This document shows positions 7,643-13,317 of a DNA stretch of 13,317 bases, one piece after another. The stretch lies in the NCBI GenBank assembly GCA_903930745.1, contig CAIYZX010000395.1:1-13317 (forward strand), in the 5' to 3' direction. The stretch is from an uncultured Chloroflexota bacterium. Its GTDB lineage: Bacteria; Chloroflexota; Limnocylindria; Limnocylindrales; CSP1-4. The position numbers and the translations under genes are program-made. The notes below the pieces were generated by a model. The model made no database searches. It saw only the letters and a list, made by a program, of their open reading frames with translations, and was not told where the DNA came from. Every line of letters starts with the position of its first letter. Positions within the stretch are counted from its first letter, which is position 1.

Positions 7643-7654
7643 GGGCTCTAGCCC
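7643..7654 (-). promoter_or_regulatory. Small hairpin at the DUF6760 stop / start of the 708-residue gene
   Basis: The transcript reads GGGC-UAGA-GCCC, a four-base-pair GC stem whose loop holds the UAG stop of the upstream small gene. It partly overlaps the purine-rich GAGGAGGG and lies one base before the GTG start of the disordered protein. Ribosomes ending on the small gene would open it, so it could tie translation of the large protein to that of its neighbour. The stem is short and may be chance in such GC-rich DNA. Confidence 0.3.
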
Positions 7655-7806
7655 TCCTCGGACAGGCGCTTGTTGATCTTGCCGATCTCGTCGACGAACC
7701 GGAGCCGGAGCGGGTGCTCCATGTCCAGGATCTCGTCCATCGGCCAGTGGAAGTGGTAGGCGACGTACGCGACCTCCTCGTACAGGCGGTCGGTCGCGTA
7801 CGTCAC
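7648..7806 (-). CDS. DUF6760-like small protein, possible P2 GpE'-type tail chaperone extension
   Basis: This 52-residue protein reads (M)TYATDRLYEEVAYVAYHF, HWPMDEILDMEHPLRLRFVD, EIGKINKRLSEEG. I recognise it as the small DUF6760-type protein found between tube and baseplate genes in actinobacterial eCIS clusters. By eye the central HFHWPMDEILDMEH followed by a helix with LRFVDEI resembles the 'HWSPxEIDxxPLxEL' core of the phage P2 GpE family, the C-terminal part of the frameshifted tail-assembly chaperone. Its GTG start at 7806 overlaps the TGA stop of the upstream gene (GTGA), in the -1 frame relative to it. Ribosome-site support is weak: only a GGGGGA run ends three bases before the GTG. 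It could be translated alone by coupling, or as a fused extension of the upstream protein. All residues are in frame with a TAG stop at 7648-7650. Confidence 0.88.
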   Translation of the reverse strand: MTYATDRLYEEVAYVAYHFHWPMDEILDMEHPLRLRFVDEIGKINKRLSEEG

Positions 7807-8186
7807 GATTCCCCCAGGCGCTGCTCACCCGCCACGTCAACTGCGAACCCGTGCCCGCAGGCCGGGCAGCTGACGGAGGCCTGGGTGTGGCCCTCCTGGT
7901 TGATCCGCCGGTACAGGTCCTGCAGGAACGCGAGGTCCGAGGCGAAGAGCCCCTCGATCACGCCCGTGTGGACCTGTGTCAGCGTCCCGAGCTTCGTGAT
8001 CACCCGGGAGAGGAGAAGGATCGTGAGGTAGGCCTCGTTCTCCCGAACCCGCGGGTCACGCTGCGGGGTGATCTCGTCACGTGCCGTCGCCAGGCGCATC
8101 ACGCCCTCGCGATGGACCGTGCCGGTTCCGTCAACGTAGCCGCGGGGGAGCACGAACGCGTACTCGGTTCGAAGGGTCTCGGTCAC
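7803..8186 (-). CDS. Tail-assembly-chaperone-like protein (P2 gpE / TAC-type)
   Basis: This 127-residue protein starts MTETLRTEYAFVLPRGYVDG. The shape is an N-terminal beta part (FVLPRGYVDGTGTVHREGVMRL), the linker TARDEI, then a helical part: NEAYLTILLLSRVITKLG, TLTQVHTGVIEGLF and SDLAFLQDLYRRINQ. That matches phage tail assembly chaperones of the gpE/Mu gp41 type, which bind the tape measure while the tube forms. The C-terminus adds one Cys-Pro-Ala-Cys pair (SCPACGHGFAVDVAG), a single zinc-knuckle half, perhaps paired in a dimer. The start is GTG at 8186 with GGGAG seven bases upstream. It follows the main tube gene by 55 bases and overlaps the small DUF6760-like gene. The chaperone assignment rests on position and sequence pattern; no homology search was possible. 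Confidence 0.8.
   Translation of the reverse strand: MTETLRTEYAFVLPRGYVDGTGTVHREGVMRLATARDEITPQRDPRVRENEAYLTILLLSRVITKLGTLTQVHTGVIEGLFASDLAFLQDLYRRINQEGHTQASVSCPACGHGFAVDVAGEQRLGES
7811..7815 (-). other. Candidate -1 frameshift site (five-G run) before the chaperone stop
   Basis: In the zero frame the end of the 127-residue gene reads CTG GGG GAA TCG TGA. The Gly tRNA on GGG can slip one base back onto another GGG with perfect pairing because the preceding base is also G. Reading then continues GGA ATC GTG ACG, which is exactly the DUF6760 frame, giving a fused protein of 179 residues. It is not a full X-XXY-YYZ heptamer, and I see no clear downstream pseudoknot, so this is a hypothesis based on the P2 E/E' precedent. 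Confidence 0.35.
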
Positions 8187-8233
8187 GCTCGTGCTCCCGC
8201 GCTGGTTCGGGATCTCAGGCCAGGGCCGCGGCT

Positions 8234-8253
8234 GTCAGGGGCTAGCCCTTGAC
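8234..8253 (-). promoter_or_regulatory. Hairpin spanning the tube-gene stop codon (attenuator or mRNA stabiliser)
   Basis: On the transcript the arms GTCAAGGG and CCCCTGAC flank the loop CTAG: seven pairs with one A-C mismatch, and the TAG in the loop is the tube stop codon. The core GGGCTAGCCC is a perfect palindrome. No U-run follows, so it is not a classical terminator. Its place just after the two most abundant structural genes (sheath, tube) fits partial termination or protection of the upstream message from 3' decay. Confidence 0.5.
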
Positions 8254-8676
8254 GAGCAGCTCGCAGCTGATGGTCGCCTCCTCGATCTGCACGCCGCTGG
8301 CGGTGGCACCGCCCTCGGAGAGCGAGATCTTGGAGACCATGCCGTTGGTGAAGTTGTACCGGAGCACTTCCTCACCCACGGTGTTCATGAGGATCACGGA
8401 GCCGTTGCGACGGTCCGGGGTCCCCTGCATCACGGCCAGGTGCCAGTCCCAGAGCTCGGAGGCTCCGGTCAGGCCGCGCTTGAGCGTGATGGTGGGCGTC
8501 TTCGGCTTGCCCGGGAGCTTGCCGATGTAGACCTTGCCCTGCTCCGTGACGTACGGGTTGTCGACGATCTCAACCTCGCTCGAGATGCCCGAGACGGCGT
8601 TGAAGTTCGCGACGACGCCGACACCGTCGATGTCGAGCAGCACATTGCCTTGGAGAACGGGATCGGTGGTCGCCAT
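8242..8676 (-). CDS. Main inner tube protein (gp19-like, Afp1-like)
   Basis: This 144-residue protein stacks as hexameric rings to make the tube that is driven into the target. It belongs to the T4 gp19 family: DPVLQGNVLLDIDGVGVVAN, FNAVSGISSEVEIVDNPYVT, KTPTITLKRGLTGASELWDW, then RRNGSVILMNTVGEEVLRYN and a closing strand ATASGVQIEEATISCELLVKG. The alternation of GIS/E-V-E-I and the LKRGxTG...LWDW segment is the family signature, and the length matches main tube proteins of about 145 residues. The ATG at 8676 has GGAGG (8682-8686) five bases upstream, the best ribosome site in the operon, as expected for an abundant subunit. It follows the sheath gene after a 38-base gap, and a hairpin surrounds its TAG stop. 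Confidence 0.97.
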   Translation of the reverse strand: MATTDPVLQGNVLLDIDGVGVVANFNAVSGISSEVEIVDNPYVTEQGKVYIGKLPGKPKTPTITLKRGLTGASELWDWHLAVMQGTPDRRNGSVILMNTVGEEVLRYNFTNGMVSKISLSEGGATASGVQIEEATISCELLVKG

Positions 8677-8714
8677 GCGTCCCTCCGTTGGGTGGCGTGA
8701 TCAGGCGGTGGGGA

Positions 8715-10226
8715 CTACTCGCCGTCCGGGCTGCCCGAGAACTGGGCGATCCGGAAGACGACGAACTCGGCCGGCTTCACGGGCGCGATGCCGATGTCCA
8801 CGATCAGCTGGCCCGCGTCGCGGGTCTCGGGCGGGTTGTTCGTCTCGTCGCAGATGACGAAGAACGCCTGGTCCGGGGTCGCGCCGAAGAGCGCGCCGTC
8901 TCGCCAGACCCGCAGGAGGAACGCGTTGATGGTCCGCTTCACGCGGCCCCAGAGGCGCATGTCGTTCGGCTCGAAGACCACCCACTGGGTGCCCTCGAAG
9001 ATGCTCTCCTCGACGTAGTTGAAGAGGCGCCGGACGTTCAGGTACCGCCAGGCCGGGTCGCTCGAGATGGTGCGGGCGCCCCAGATGCGGATGCCGCGGC
9101 CCGGGAACGAGCGGATGCAGTTGATCCCGTTGGGGTTCAGCTGGTCGTGCTCGCCCTTGGTGATGTTCAGCTCAAGGCTGATCGCACCGCGGATGACCTC
9201 GTTGGCCGGGGCCTTGTGCACGCCGCGCGTGTCGTCGTTGCGGGCCCAGATGCCGGCGACGTGGCCGGACGGGGGCACGAACCTCGCCTGGCCGGACAGC
9301 GGGTCGAAGACCTTGATCCAGGGCCAGTAGAGCGTGGCGTACTTGGAGTCGTAGCCCGCCTTGTCGACGCGCCACTCCTTGACCTGCTGCGCGTTGAGCG
9401 ACGGGGGCGCGTCCAGGATGGCGACGCGGTCACCCATCAGCTCGCAGTGGGCGATCATCGCCAGCTGCACGGCCTGCAGGCCCTCGAGGTCGATGATGCC
9501 CTGCTCGTACACGGCCATCAGGTCCGGCACGGAGAGCATGGTGACCTCGTCCACGGCCTCGAGCCCGGCAAAGCCGGTCCGGTCCGCGGAGTTGCCCACG
9601 TAGTCCTTCGGCGTGACGCGTGCCGGGACGGACGACGTGCCGCCGGACAGGGTCACGGACGCGTTGGCCGGGGCCGCGAGGGCGCCGGTCTCCTCGATCG
9701 TGATGGTCTTGGACTGGGCCTTGACCACCGTCGCGACGTTGGTCTTGCCCTTGCCCGTCGTGAGGCCGTCGAAGGTCTCCACGACCTTGCCGCCCTGCTT
9801 GACGACGAGCTTGAAGGTGCTGGCATCGCCGTCCCCGGAGACCTGGGTCTCCACGGCGATGTTGTTGCCCGAAGGGCCCGCCTCGAGGGCGGCGACGCGG
9901 AACGCGGGCTTGCCGCCGTCCGCTGCGCTGGGCACATCGCCGGCGGCGATGGGCTGGACCCCGTCCGCGCCCACGCGGACAACATAGGCGGCCCCGCCGC
10001 CGTTGAGGAAGTAGCCGTAGACGGCGTGCGCCAGGTACGAGCCTTCGACGAACTCGCCGAAGGTGGCCGTGAACTGGTTCCAGTTCGTGACCAGGGTGGG
10101 CGTGTTGGCCGGCCCGCGAGCCGCGAGTCCGACGAACGCGGCGACGGCCGTCCCCACGCCCTCGATCGGACGCGACCCGGCCTCCACCTCCTCGACGTAG
10201 ACGCCGGGTGACAGATAGTTCGGCAT
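8715..10226 (-). CDS. Contractile tail sheath protein (Afp2-4-like)
   Basis: This 503-residue protein polymerises around the tube and contracts to drive it. The N-terminus MPNYLSPGVYVEEVEAGSRP is the classic sheath start (YxxPGVYxEE), followed by IEGVGTAVAAFVGLAARGPA, WNQFTATFG and GSYLAHAVYGYFLNGGGAAYV. Residues from about 90 to 195 form an added domain rich in Thr/Ala/Val. The core resumes with ADRTGFAGLEAVDEVTMLSV, and the C-terminal domain (about 390-503) holds SFPGRGIRIWGARTI, WRYLNVRRLFNYVEESI, WGRVKRTINAFL and the last strand KPAEFVVFRIAQ used to link subunits. The frame stays open far upstream to 11249, but only the ATG at 10226 gives the family N-terminus; GAAGAGGG lies seven bases upstream. 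It is the first gene of the leftward operon. Only one sheath gene is present, unlike the three in Afp. Confidence 0.97.
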   Translation of the reverse strand: MPNYLSPGVYVEEVEAGSRPIEGVGTAVAAFVGLAARGPANTPTLVTNWNQFTATFGEFVEGSYLAHAVYGYFLNGGGAAYVVRVGADGVQPIAAGDVPSAADGGKPAFRVAALEAGPSGNNIAVETQVSGDGDASTFKLVVKQGGKVVETFDGLTTGKGKTNVATVVKAQSKTITIEETGALAAPANASVTLSGGTSSVPARVTPKDYVGNSADRTGFAGLEAVDEVTMLSVPDLMAVYEQGIIDLEGLQAVQLAMIAHCELMGDRVAILDAPPSLNAQQVKEWRVDKAGYDSKYATLYWPWIKVFDPLSGQARFVPPSGHVAGIWARNDDTRGVHKAPANEVIRGAISLELNITKGEHDQLNPNGINCIRSFPGRGIRIWGARTISSDPAWRYLNVRRLFNYVEESIFEGTQWVVFEPNDMRLWGRVKRTINAFLLRVWRDGALFGATPDQAFFVICDETNNPPETRDAGQLIVDIGIAPVKPAEFVVFRIAQFSGSPDGE

Positions 10227-10412
10227 GCGTGGCCCTCTTCCGGTGGTTGAGATCCCGACTCCGTGACGGTCGCGCATGCCGCGGTCCGGGGATACGTCCG
10301 ACGGGGCGCGCGGGAGGGCGGGCGCGGTTGCCCGAAAGGGCACGCAGGGATGCCCGGACGCGTGCCCCCCGCTGGTCTGGCGGCGAGGGCCCGCGCACAC
10401 GACCATCTCCGC
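10227..10412. promoter_or_regulatory. Divergent intergenic region with presumed promoters for both operons
   Basis: These 186 bases separate the leftward structural operon from the rightward cap/ATPase pair and must hold the start signals for both, unless transcription enters from outside. I find no convincing -35/-10 pair. The least GC-rich spots are GGATAC near 10290 and the sheath leader with its GAAGAGGG ribosome site. A GNRA-loop hairpin sits at 10329-10342. No operator-like direct repeat or riboswitch is recognisable. Confidence 0.45.
10329..10342 (+). promoter_or_regulatory. Small hairpin with GAAA tetraloop in the leader of the cap gene
   Basis: The plus-strand sequence TGCCC-GAAA-GGGCA forms a five-base-pair stem closed by a GNRA-type loop, about 70 bases before the cap gene start. 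If transcription begins upstream it would be in the 5' leader. In the other direction the loop becomes TTTC. It is short, and chance is possible. Confidence 0.35.
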
Positions 10413-11156
10413 ATGATCCATGACGTCGATCAGCTGCTGGAGAAGCTGGTCCGCCGCGAGGCCCTCAACGGGGGCTCGGTGGACCTGGTGTTCGACGCGC
10501 CCACCAAGGAGTGGGTCGCGCGGCGCAGCGGGCCCAGCGTCAACCTGTACCTCTACGACATCCGCGAGGACCTCCAGCGCCGCGTGCCCATCTGGGAGGA
10601 CAAGCGCGCCGCCAACGGCGAGGTGGAAGGGCGCTTCCAGCCGGCCCGCCGCTTCCGCCTGGCGTACCTGGTCACCGCCTGGACCCAGCGCCCGGAGGAC
10701 GAGCACCGCCTCCTCTCGTCGCTGCTCGTCTGCTTCCTGCGCAACCCCATGCTCAAGCCCGGTGACCTGGGTGGCTCCCTGGACGAGGCGCAGCTGCCGG
10801 TCTACATCGACGTGGGGCAGCCGGAGACCCAGGAGCGCTCGCTCGCGGACATCTGGTCTGCCATGGGCGGCGAGCTGAAGCCGTCCCTGGACGTGGTGGT
10901 CACGGCGCCCATCGTGGTGGGCAATCCGTCGCCCTACGGCCCGCCCGTTCGCTCCGCGCCCACCATCGGCCTCGCAACGCGGGCTGCCGCCGGGCCGGCC
11001 GAGATCGTTGGCGGCCCCAATGGGCCCATGGGCACGCGTGCGCGCCCGAAGCCCGGCTTCGTCTCCGCAGATCCCATCCCCGAGGAGCAGGTGGGCGCCC
11101 GTCCCGGCAAGAAGGAGGGTGGCCTCAGCCTCCGCGTGCGCGGCGCCCGCCGGTGA
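10413..11156 (+). CDS. DUF4255 tail-terminator/cap protein (Pvc16/Afp16-like)
   Basis: This 247-residue protein of the Pvc16 N-terminal (DUF4255) family ends and caps the tube-sheath and sets particle length in Afp and PVC. It starts MIHDVDQLLEKLVRREALNG, followed by VDLVFDAPTKEW, the strand SGPSVNLYLYDIREDLQRR, then RRFRLAYLVTAWTQRPEDEH and RLLSSLLVCFLRNPML. The run PSVNLYLYDIREDLQRR with LAYLVTAWT is the family hallmark. The C-terminus (about 165-247) is Pro/Gly/Arg-rich and looks flexible, longer than the roughly 190-residue core. I chose the ATG at 10413 because the family begins at this point. The frame extends upstream (ATG 10263, 10347) into sequence of non-coding look. No Shine-Dalgarno is visible, so it may be leaderless or weakly translated. 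The ATPase overlaps its stop. Confidence 0.93.
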   Translation: MIHDVDQLLEKLVRREALNGGSVDLVFDAPTKEWVARRSGPSVNLYLYDIREDLQRRVPIWEDKRAANGEVEGRFQPARRFRLAYLVTAWTQRPEDEHRLLSSLLVCFLRNPMLKPGDLGGSLDEAQLPVYIDVGQPETQERSLADIWSAMGGELKPSLDVVVTAPIVVGNPSPYGPPVRSAPTIGLATRAAAGPAEIVGGPNGPMGTRARPKPGFVSADPIPEEQVGARPGKKEGGLSLRVRGARR

Positions 11157-13317
11157 CCGCGGAGGCCCATCCGGGCACCGGGGGTGCGGCCGCCTCGAAG
11201 GCCGGAGGTGCGGCCGGTGCCGCCAAGAGCGTGGACACCCGGGCTCCACGGCCGCCAGACCCCTCGCTGCTGCACCTGTACGGGCGTCTCGGCCTGGTGG
11301 AGCACAGGATCCGGGCGGCGGTGGAGCGCCGGCGCGCCGTGGACGCGGACCCGGACGACCGGTTCCGCGGCCTCTACATCTCCGAGGAGCAGGTGGACCG
11401 GCTCCTGGACCCGGCGGCCGATGCCGGTGCCGTGACCCGCGCCGCCGTCGCGGAGGCCCAGGCTCGGGACGAGGACGACCTCGCGGCCCTGGAGCGGATG
11501 GCGGACGAGGCCACGGCTGCGGGCTATGACGTCCGCCTGCGCCGCCTCGCCGTCACCTTCGGGCTGGACGAGCTGGAGACGGACATCCTCCTCGTGGCGC
11601 TTGCCCCGGACCTGGACCCGCGCTTCGAGCGCCTCTACGGCTACCTCCACGACGACGTCTCGCGCCGGCGCGCCTCCGCGGGCCTCGCCCTGGAGCTGGC
11701 CGGCGGTCCTCGCCAGGCGGCGGAGGGTCCGGCACGCAGCCGCCTCGGCAGCCACGGCCCCCTGGTGGAGGCGGGCCTCCTCATCGTGGAGGACGGCGAC
11801 CGGCCGTTCCTCACCCGCTCCCTGCGGGTCCCGGACCGGGTGGCCGCCCACCTCCTGGGCGACGATCGGCCGGACCCCGTGGTGGCCCCGCTCCTCGCGG
11901 ATCCGCCCGAGGTGGGGTTCGGCGACGTGGCGGTGCTCGCCCGGGCGCTGGGTGCCGGCGTGCCCGTGGTCTACATCCGCCAGCAGCCCGGCGCCTCGGC
12001 GCGCGGGCTCGCGCAGGCCGCGTTCACCGCCGCCGGGCGCCCGTGCGTCCACCTGGATCTCGAGCGGCTCACCGCGCTGGACGAGCCCGCCGCGATCGCC
12101 GTCGCAGCCACCCGCGAGGCGCGCCTCCGGGGTGCCGGCCTGGTCGTGGGGCCGGTGGACGGCCTGGCCGAACGGGGTGCCGCCGCCGTGCGCGCCTTCG
12201 GCGAGAGCACGCCGCCAGTGGTTGTCCTGGGCGTTCGCGGCTGGGACCCCGCCTGGTCCAAGGAGCCGCCGCTGGTCCTGGACGCGCCCGCCCCCACGGA
12301 GGACGAGCGGCACGCCCTCTGGGTCACGGCGCTGGACGGGGCTGCCGCACCGGACTTCGACCCGTCCGTTGCCACGCGGGCCTTCCGGCTGGCGCCGGAG
12401 CAGGTGGTCCGGGCCGCGAGGGCGGCGCACCGGGCGGCCGTCGCCGCGGACCGGCCCTTGGAGCTGCCGGACATCGCCGCGGGTGCGCGCGCTCAGAACG
12501 CCGCCGGCCTGGAGCGCCTGGCGCGCCGCGTGGAGTCCAGGAACGGATGGGACGACCTCGTCCTGCCCCGCCTCGTGGGCGCCCAGCTGCGGGAGATCGC
12601 CGCGCGGGCACGGCACCGCGATCGCGTCATCGGGGAGTGGCGGATGGGCCATGCCGCAGCCCGGGGCAGGGGCGTCACCGCGCTCTTTGCCGGCGACTCC
12701 GGCACGGGCAAGACGATGTCCGCGGAGGTGCTCGCGGGCGACCTTGGCCTGGACCTCTACGTCATCGACCTGTCCACCGTGATCGACAAGTACATCGGCG
12801 AGACGGAGAAGAACCTCGACCGCATCTTCACGGAGGCGGACAGGGTGAACGGCGTGCTCCTCTTCGACGAGGCGGACGCTCTCTTCGGCAAGCGCTCCGA
12901 GGTGAAGGACGCGCGCGACCGCTACGCCAACGTGGAGGTGGCCTACCTGCTCCAGCGGATGGAGCGGTTCGACGGCATCGCCATCCTGACCACGAACCTG
13001 CGGTCCAACGTGGACGAGGCCTTCACGCGACGCCTTGATGCGATCGTGGACTTCCCGATGCCGGAGGAGGACGACCGCCGGCACCTCTGGGAGCGGAACC
13101 TGCCGGCGCGGGTCCCGCGCGACGAGGGCCTGGACATCGCCTTCCTCGCCCGCCGGTTCAAGATCGCGGGCGGCAACATCCGCAACATCTGCGTCTCCGC
13201 GGCCTACTTCGCGGCAGCGGCGGACCGGCCGATCTCCATGACGGACCTGGTCCGCGGCACGGAGCGCGAGTACCGCAAGCTGGGCCGCCTGGTCACCGAG
13301 GCGGAGTTTGGCCGGTA
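11153..13317 (+). CDS. eCIS AAA+ ATPase (Afp15-like; partial, C-terminus cut by window end)
   Basis: There are 721 codons visible. The GTG start overlaps the cap gene's TGA (GTGA), giving translational coupling; I see no other ribosome site. Residues 1-40 are Ala/Gly-rich linker. Residues about 40-220 are helical, with a winged-helix-like part (LRRLAVTFGLDELETDILLV). Residues about 255-400 look like a degenerate AAA domain. The active AAA+ domain has Walker A GDSGTGKT (514-521), VIDKYIGETEKNLDRIF, Walker B VLLFDEAD (568-575), sensor 1 TTN (613-615), and Arg626/Arg627 in FTRRLD as likely arginine fingers. AAA+ ATPases are near-universal in eCIS clusters; Afp15 is needed for assembly. The final bases TA are probably the first two of a Tyr codon, since relatives continue a few residues past this point, but a stop (TAA/TAG) cannot be excluded. 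Confidence 0.95.
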   Translation, partial: MTAEAHPGTGGAAASKAGGAAGAAKSVDTRAPRPPDPSLLHLYGRLGLVEHRIRAAVERRRAVDADPDDRFRGLYISEEQVDRLLDPAADAGAVTRAAVAEAQARDEDDLAALERMADEATAAGYDVRLRRLAVTFGLDELETDILLVALAPDLDPRFERLYGYLHDDVSRRRASAGLALELAGGPRQAAEGPARSRLGSHGPLVEAGLLIVEDGDRPFLTRSLRVPDRVAAHLLGDDRPDPVVAPLLADPPEVGFGDVAVLARALGAGVPVVYIRQQPGASARGLAQAAFTAAGRPCVHLDLERLTALDEPAAIAVAATREARLRGAGLVVGPVDGLAERGAAAVRAFGESTPPVVVLGVRGWDPAWSKEPPLVLDAPAPTEDERHALWVTALDGAAAPDFDPSVATRAFRLAPEQVVRAARAAHRAAVAADRPLELPDIAAGARAQNAAGLERLARRVESRNGWDDLVLPRLVGAQLREIAARARHRDRVIGEWRMGHAAARGRGVTALFAGDSGTGKTMSAEVLAGDLGLDLYVIDLSTVIDKYIGETEKNLDRIFTEADRVNGVLLFDEADALFGKRSEVKDARDRYANVEVAYLLQRMERFDGIAILTTNLRSNVDEAFTRRLDAIVDFPMPEEDDRRHLWERNLPARVPRDEGLDIAFLARRFKIAGGNIRNICVSAAYFAAAADRPISMTDLVRGTEREYRKLGRLVTEAEFGR

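Noticed and set aside
8677..8714. TGATCA palindrome between sheath and tube genes as a regulatory hairpin.
   Set aside because: Only six bases with no extending arms; the gap is otherwise just a ribosome site for the tube gene.
10270..10310. GCATGC palindrome (10274-10279) and GGATAC near 10290 as operator or promoter elements.
   Set aside because: Six-base palindromes are frequent by chance, and I could not pair GGATAC with a believable -35 at normal spacing on either strand.
10263..10412. Upstream ATG starts (10263, 10347) that would lengthen the cap protein by up to 50 residues.
   Set aside because: The added residues are Arg/Gly/Pro-rich with no relation to the DUF4255 family, whose N-terminus begins at the ATG at 10413, and neither start has a clear ribosome site.
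8715..11249. An 844-residue minus-strand reading frame extending the sheath gene upstream to 11249.
   Set aside because: The part upstream of 10226 is antisense to the cap gene and has no sheath-like sequence; the family N-terminus MPNYLSPGVYVEE starts at 10226 with a ribosome site.
10934..13084. A 716-residue minus-strand reading frame opposite the ATPase.
   Set aside because: It is a shadow of GC-rich third positions. The plus strand encodes clear Walker A, Walker B and sensor motifs throughout, and the antisense product is Arg/Gly/Glu-rich with no recognisable fold.
1..13317. Prophage or type VI secretion system.
   Set aside because: There is no capsid, portal, terminase, integrase or lysis gene, and no TssB/C pair, TssJLM membrane complex or ClpV; the DUF4255 cap plus Afp15-like ATPase identify an eCIS.

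Overview
The window holds most of one gene cluster for a phage-tail-like contractile injection system of the extracellular type (eCIS; the Afp/PVC/MAC family). The DNA is very GC-rich, with G or C at nearly every third codon position and frequent GTG starts. Together with the gene order this suggests an actinomycete (Actinomycetota); I cannot name the genus. No phage capsid, terminase, integrase, lysis, tRNA, rRNA, IS or CRISPR feature is visible. This is therefore a domesticated tail-only device and not a prophage.

Layout. Eleven genes on the minus strand run leftward from about 10226 as one tightly packed operon: contractile sheath (8715-10226), main inner tube (8242-8676), a tail-assembly-chaperone-like protein (7803-8186), a 52-residue DUF6760-like protein (7648-7806), a 708-residue disordered Pro/Ala/Ser protein (5515-7641), a second tube-type protein (5020-5505), a LysM tube/baseplate adaptor (4212-5009), a VgrG-like spike (2553-4208), a PAAR-type spike tip (2151-2540), a gp25-like baseplate wedge (1742-2140), and the first 579 codons of a baseplate J-like protein that runs off the left edge. 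A 186-base divergent intergenic region (10227-10412) separates this operon from a rightward pair: a DUF4255 (Pvc16/Afp16-like) cap protein (10413-11156) and an AAA+ ATPase (11153-13317, cut by the right edge just before its end).

How the genes work together. The gp25, J-like, VgrG, PAAR and LysM proteins would form the baseplate and central spike. Tube protein stacks on it, sheath polymerises around the tube, the DUF4255 protein caps the far end, and the ATPase, known to be cluster-wide in eCIS, acts in assembly or loading. None of the complete products shows a signal peptide, which fits assembly in the cytoplasm. The usual tape measure (Afp14-like), tail fibre, second large baseplate protein and cargo toxin are not in the window. 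They may lie to the left, beyond the J-like gene.

The machine itself belongs to a known class. The parts that look least explained are these. (1) The chaperone/DUF6760 pair resembles the E and E' tail chaperones of phage P2, with a GTGA overlap and a run of five G where a -1 frameshift would fuse them. (2) The 708-residue disordered protein lies where phages keep the tape measure; it has structured-looking ends and seven scattered Gln-Arg motifs. (3) A near-perfect hairpin is built around the stop codon of the tube gene. (4) The ATPase has what looks like a dead first AAA domain.
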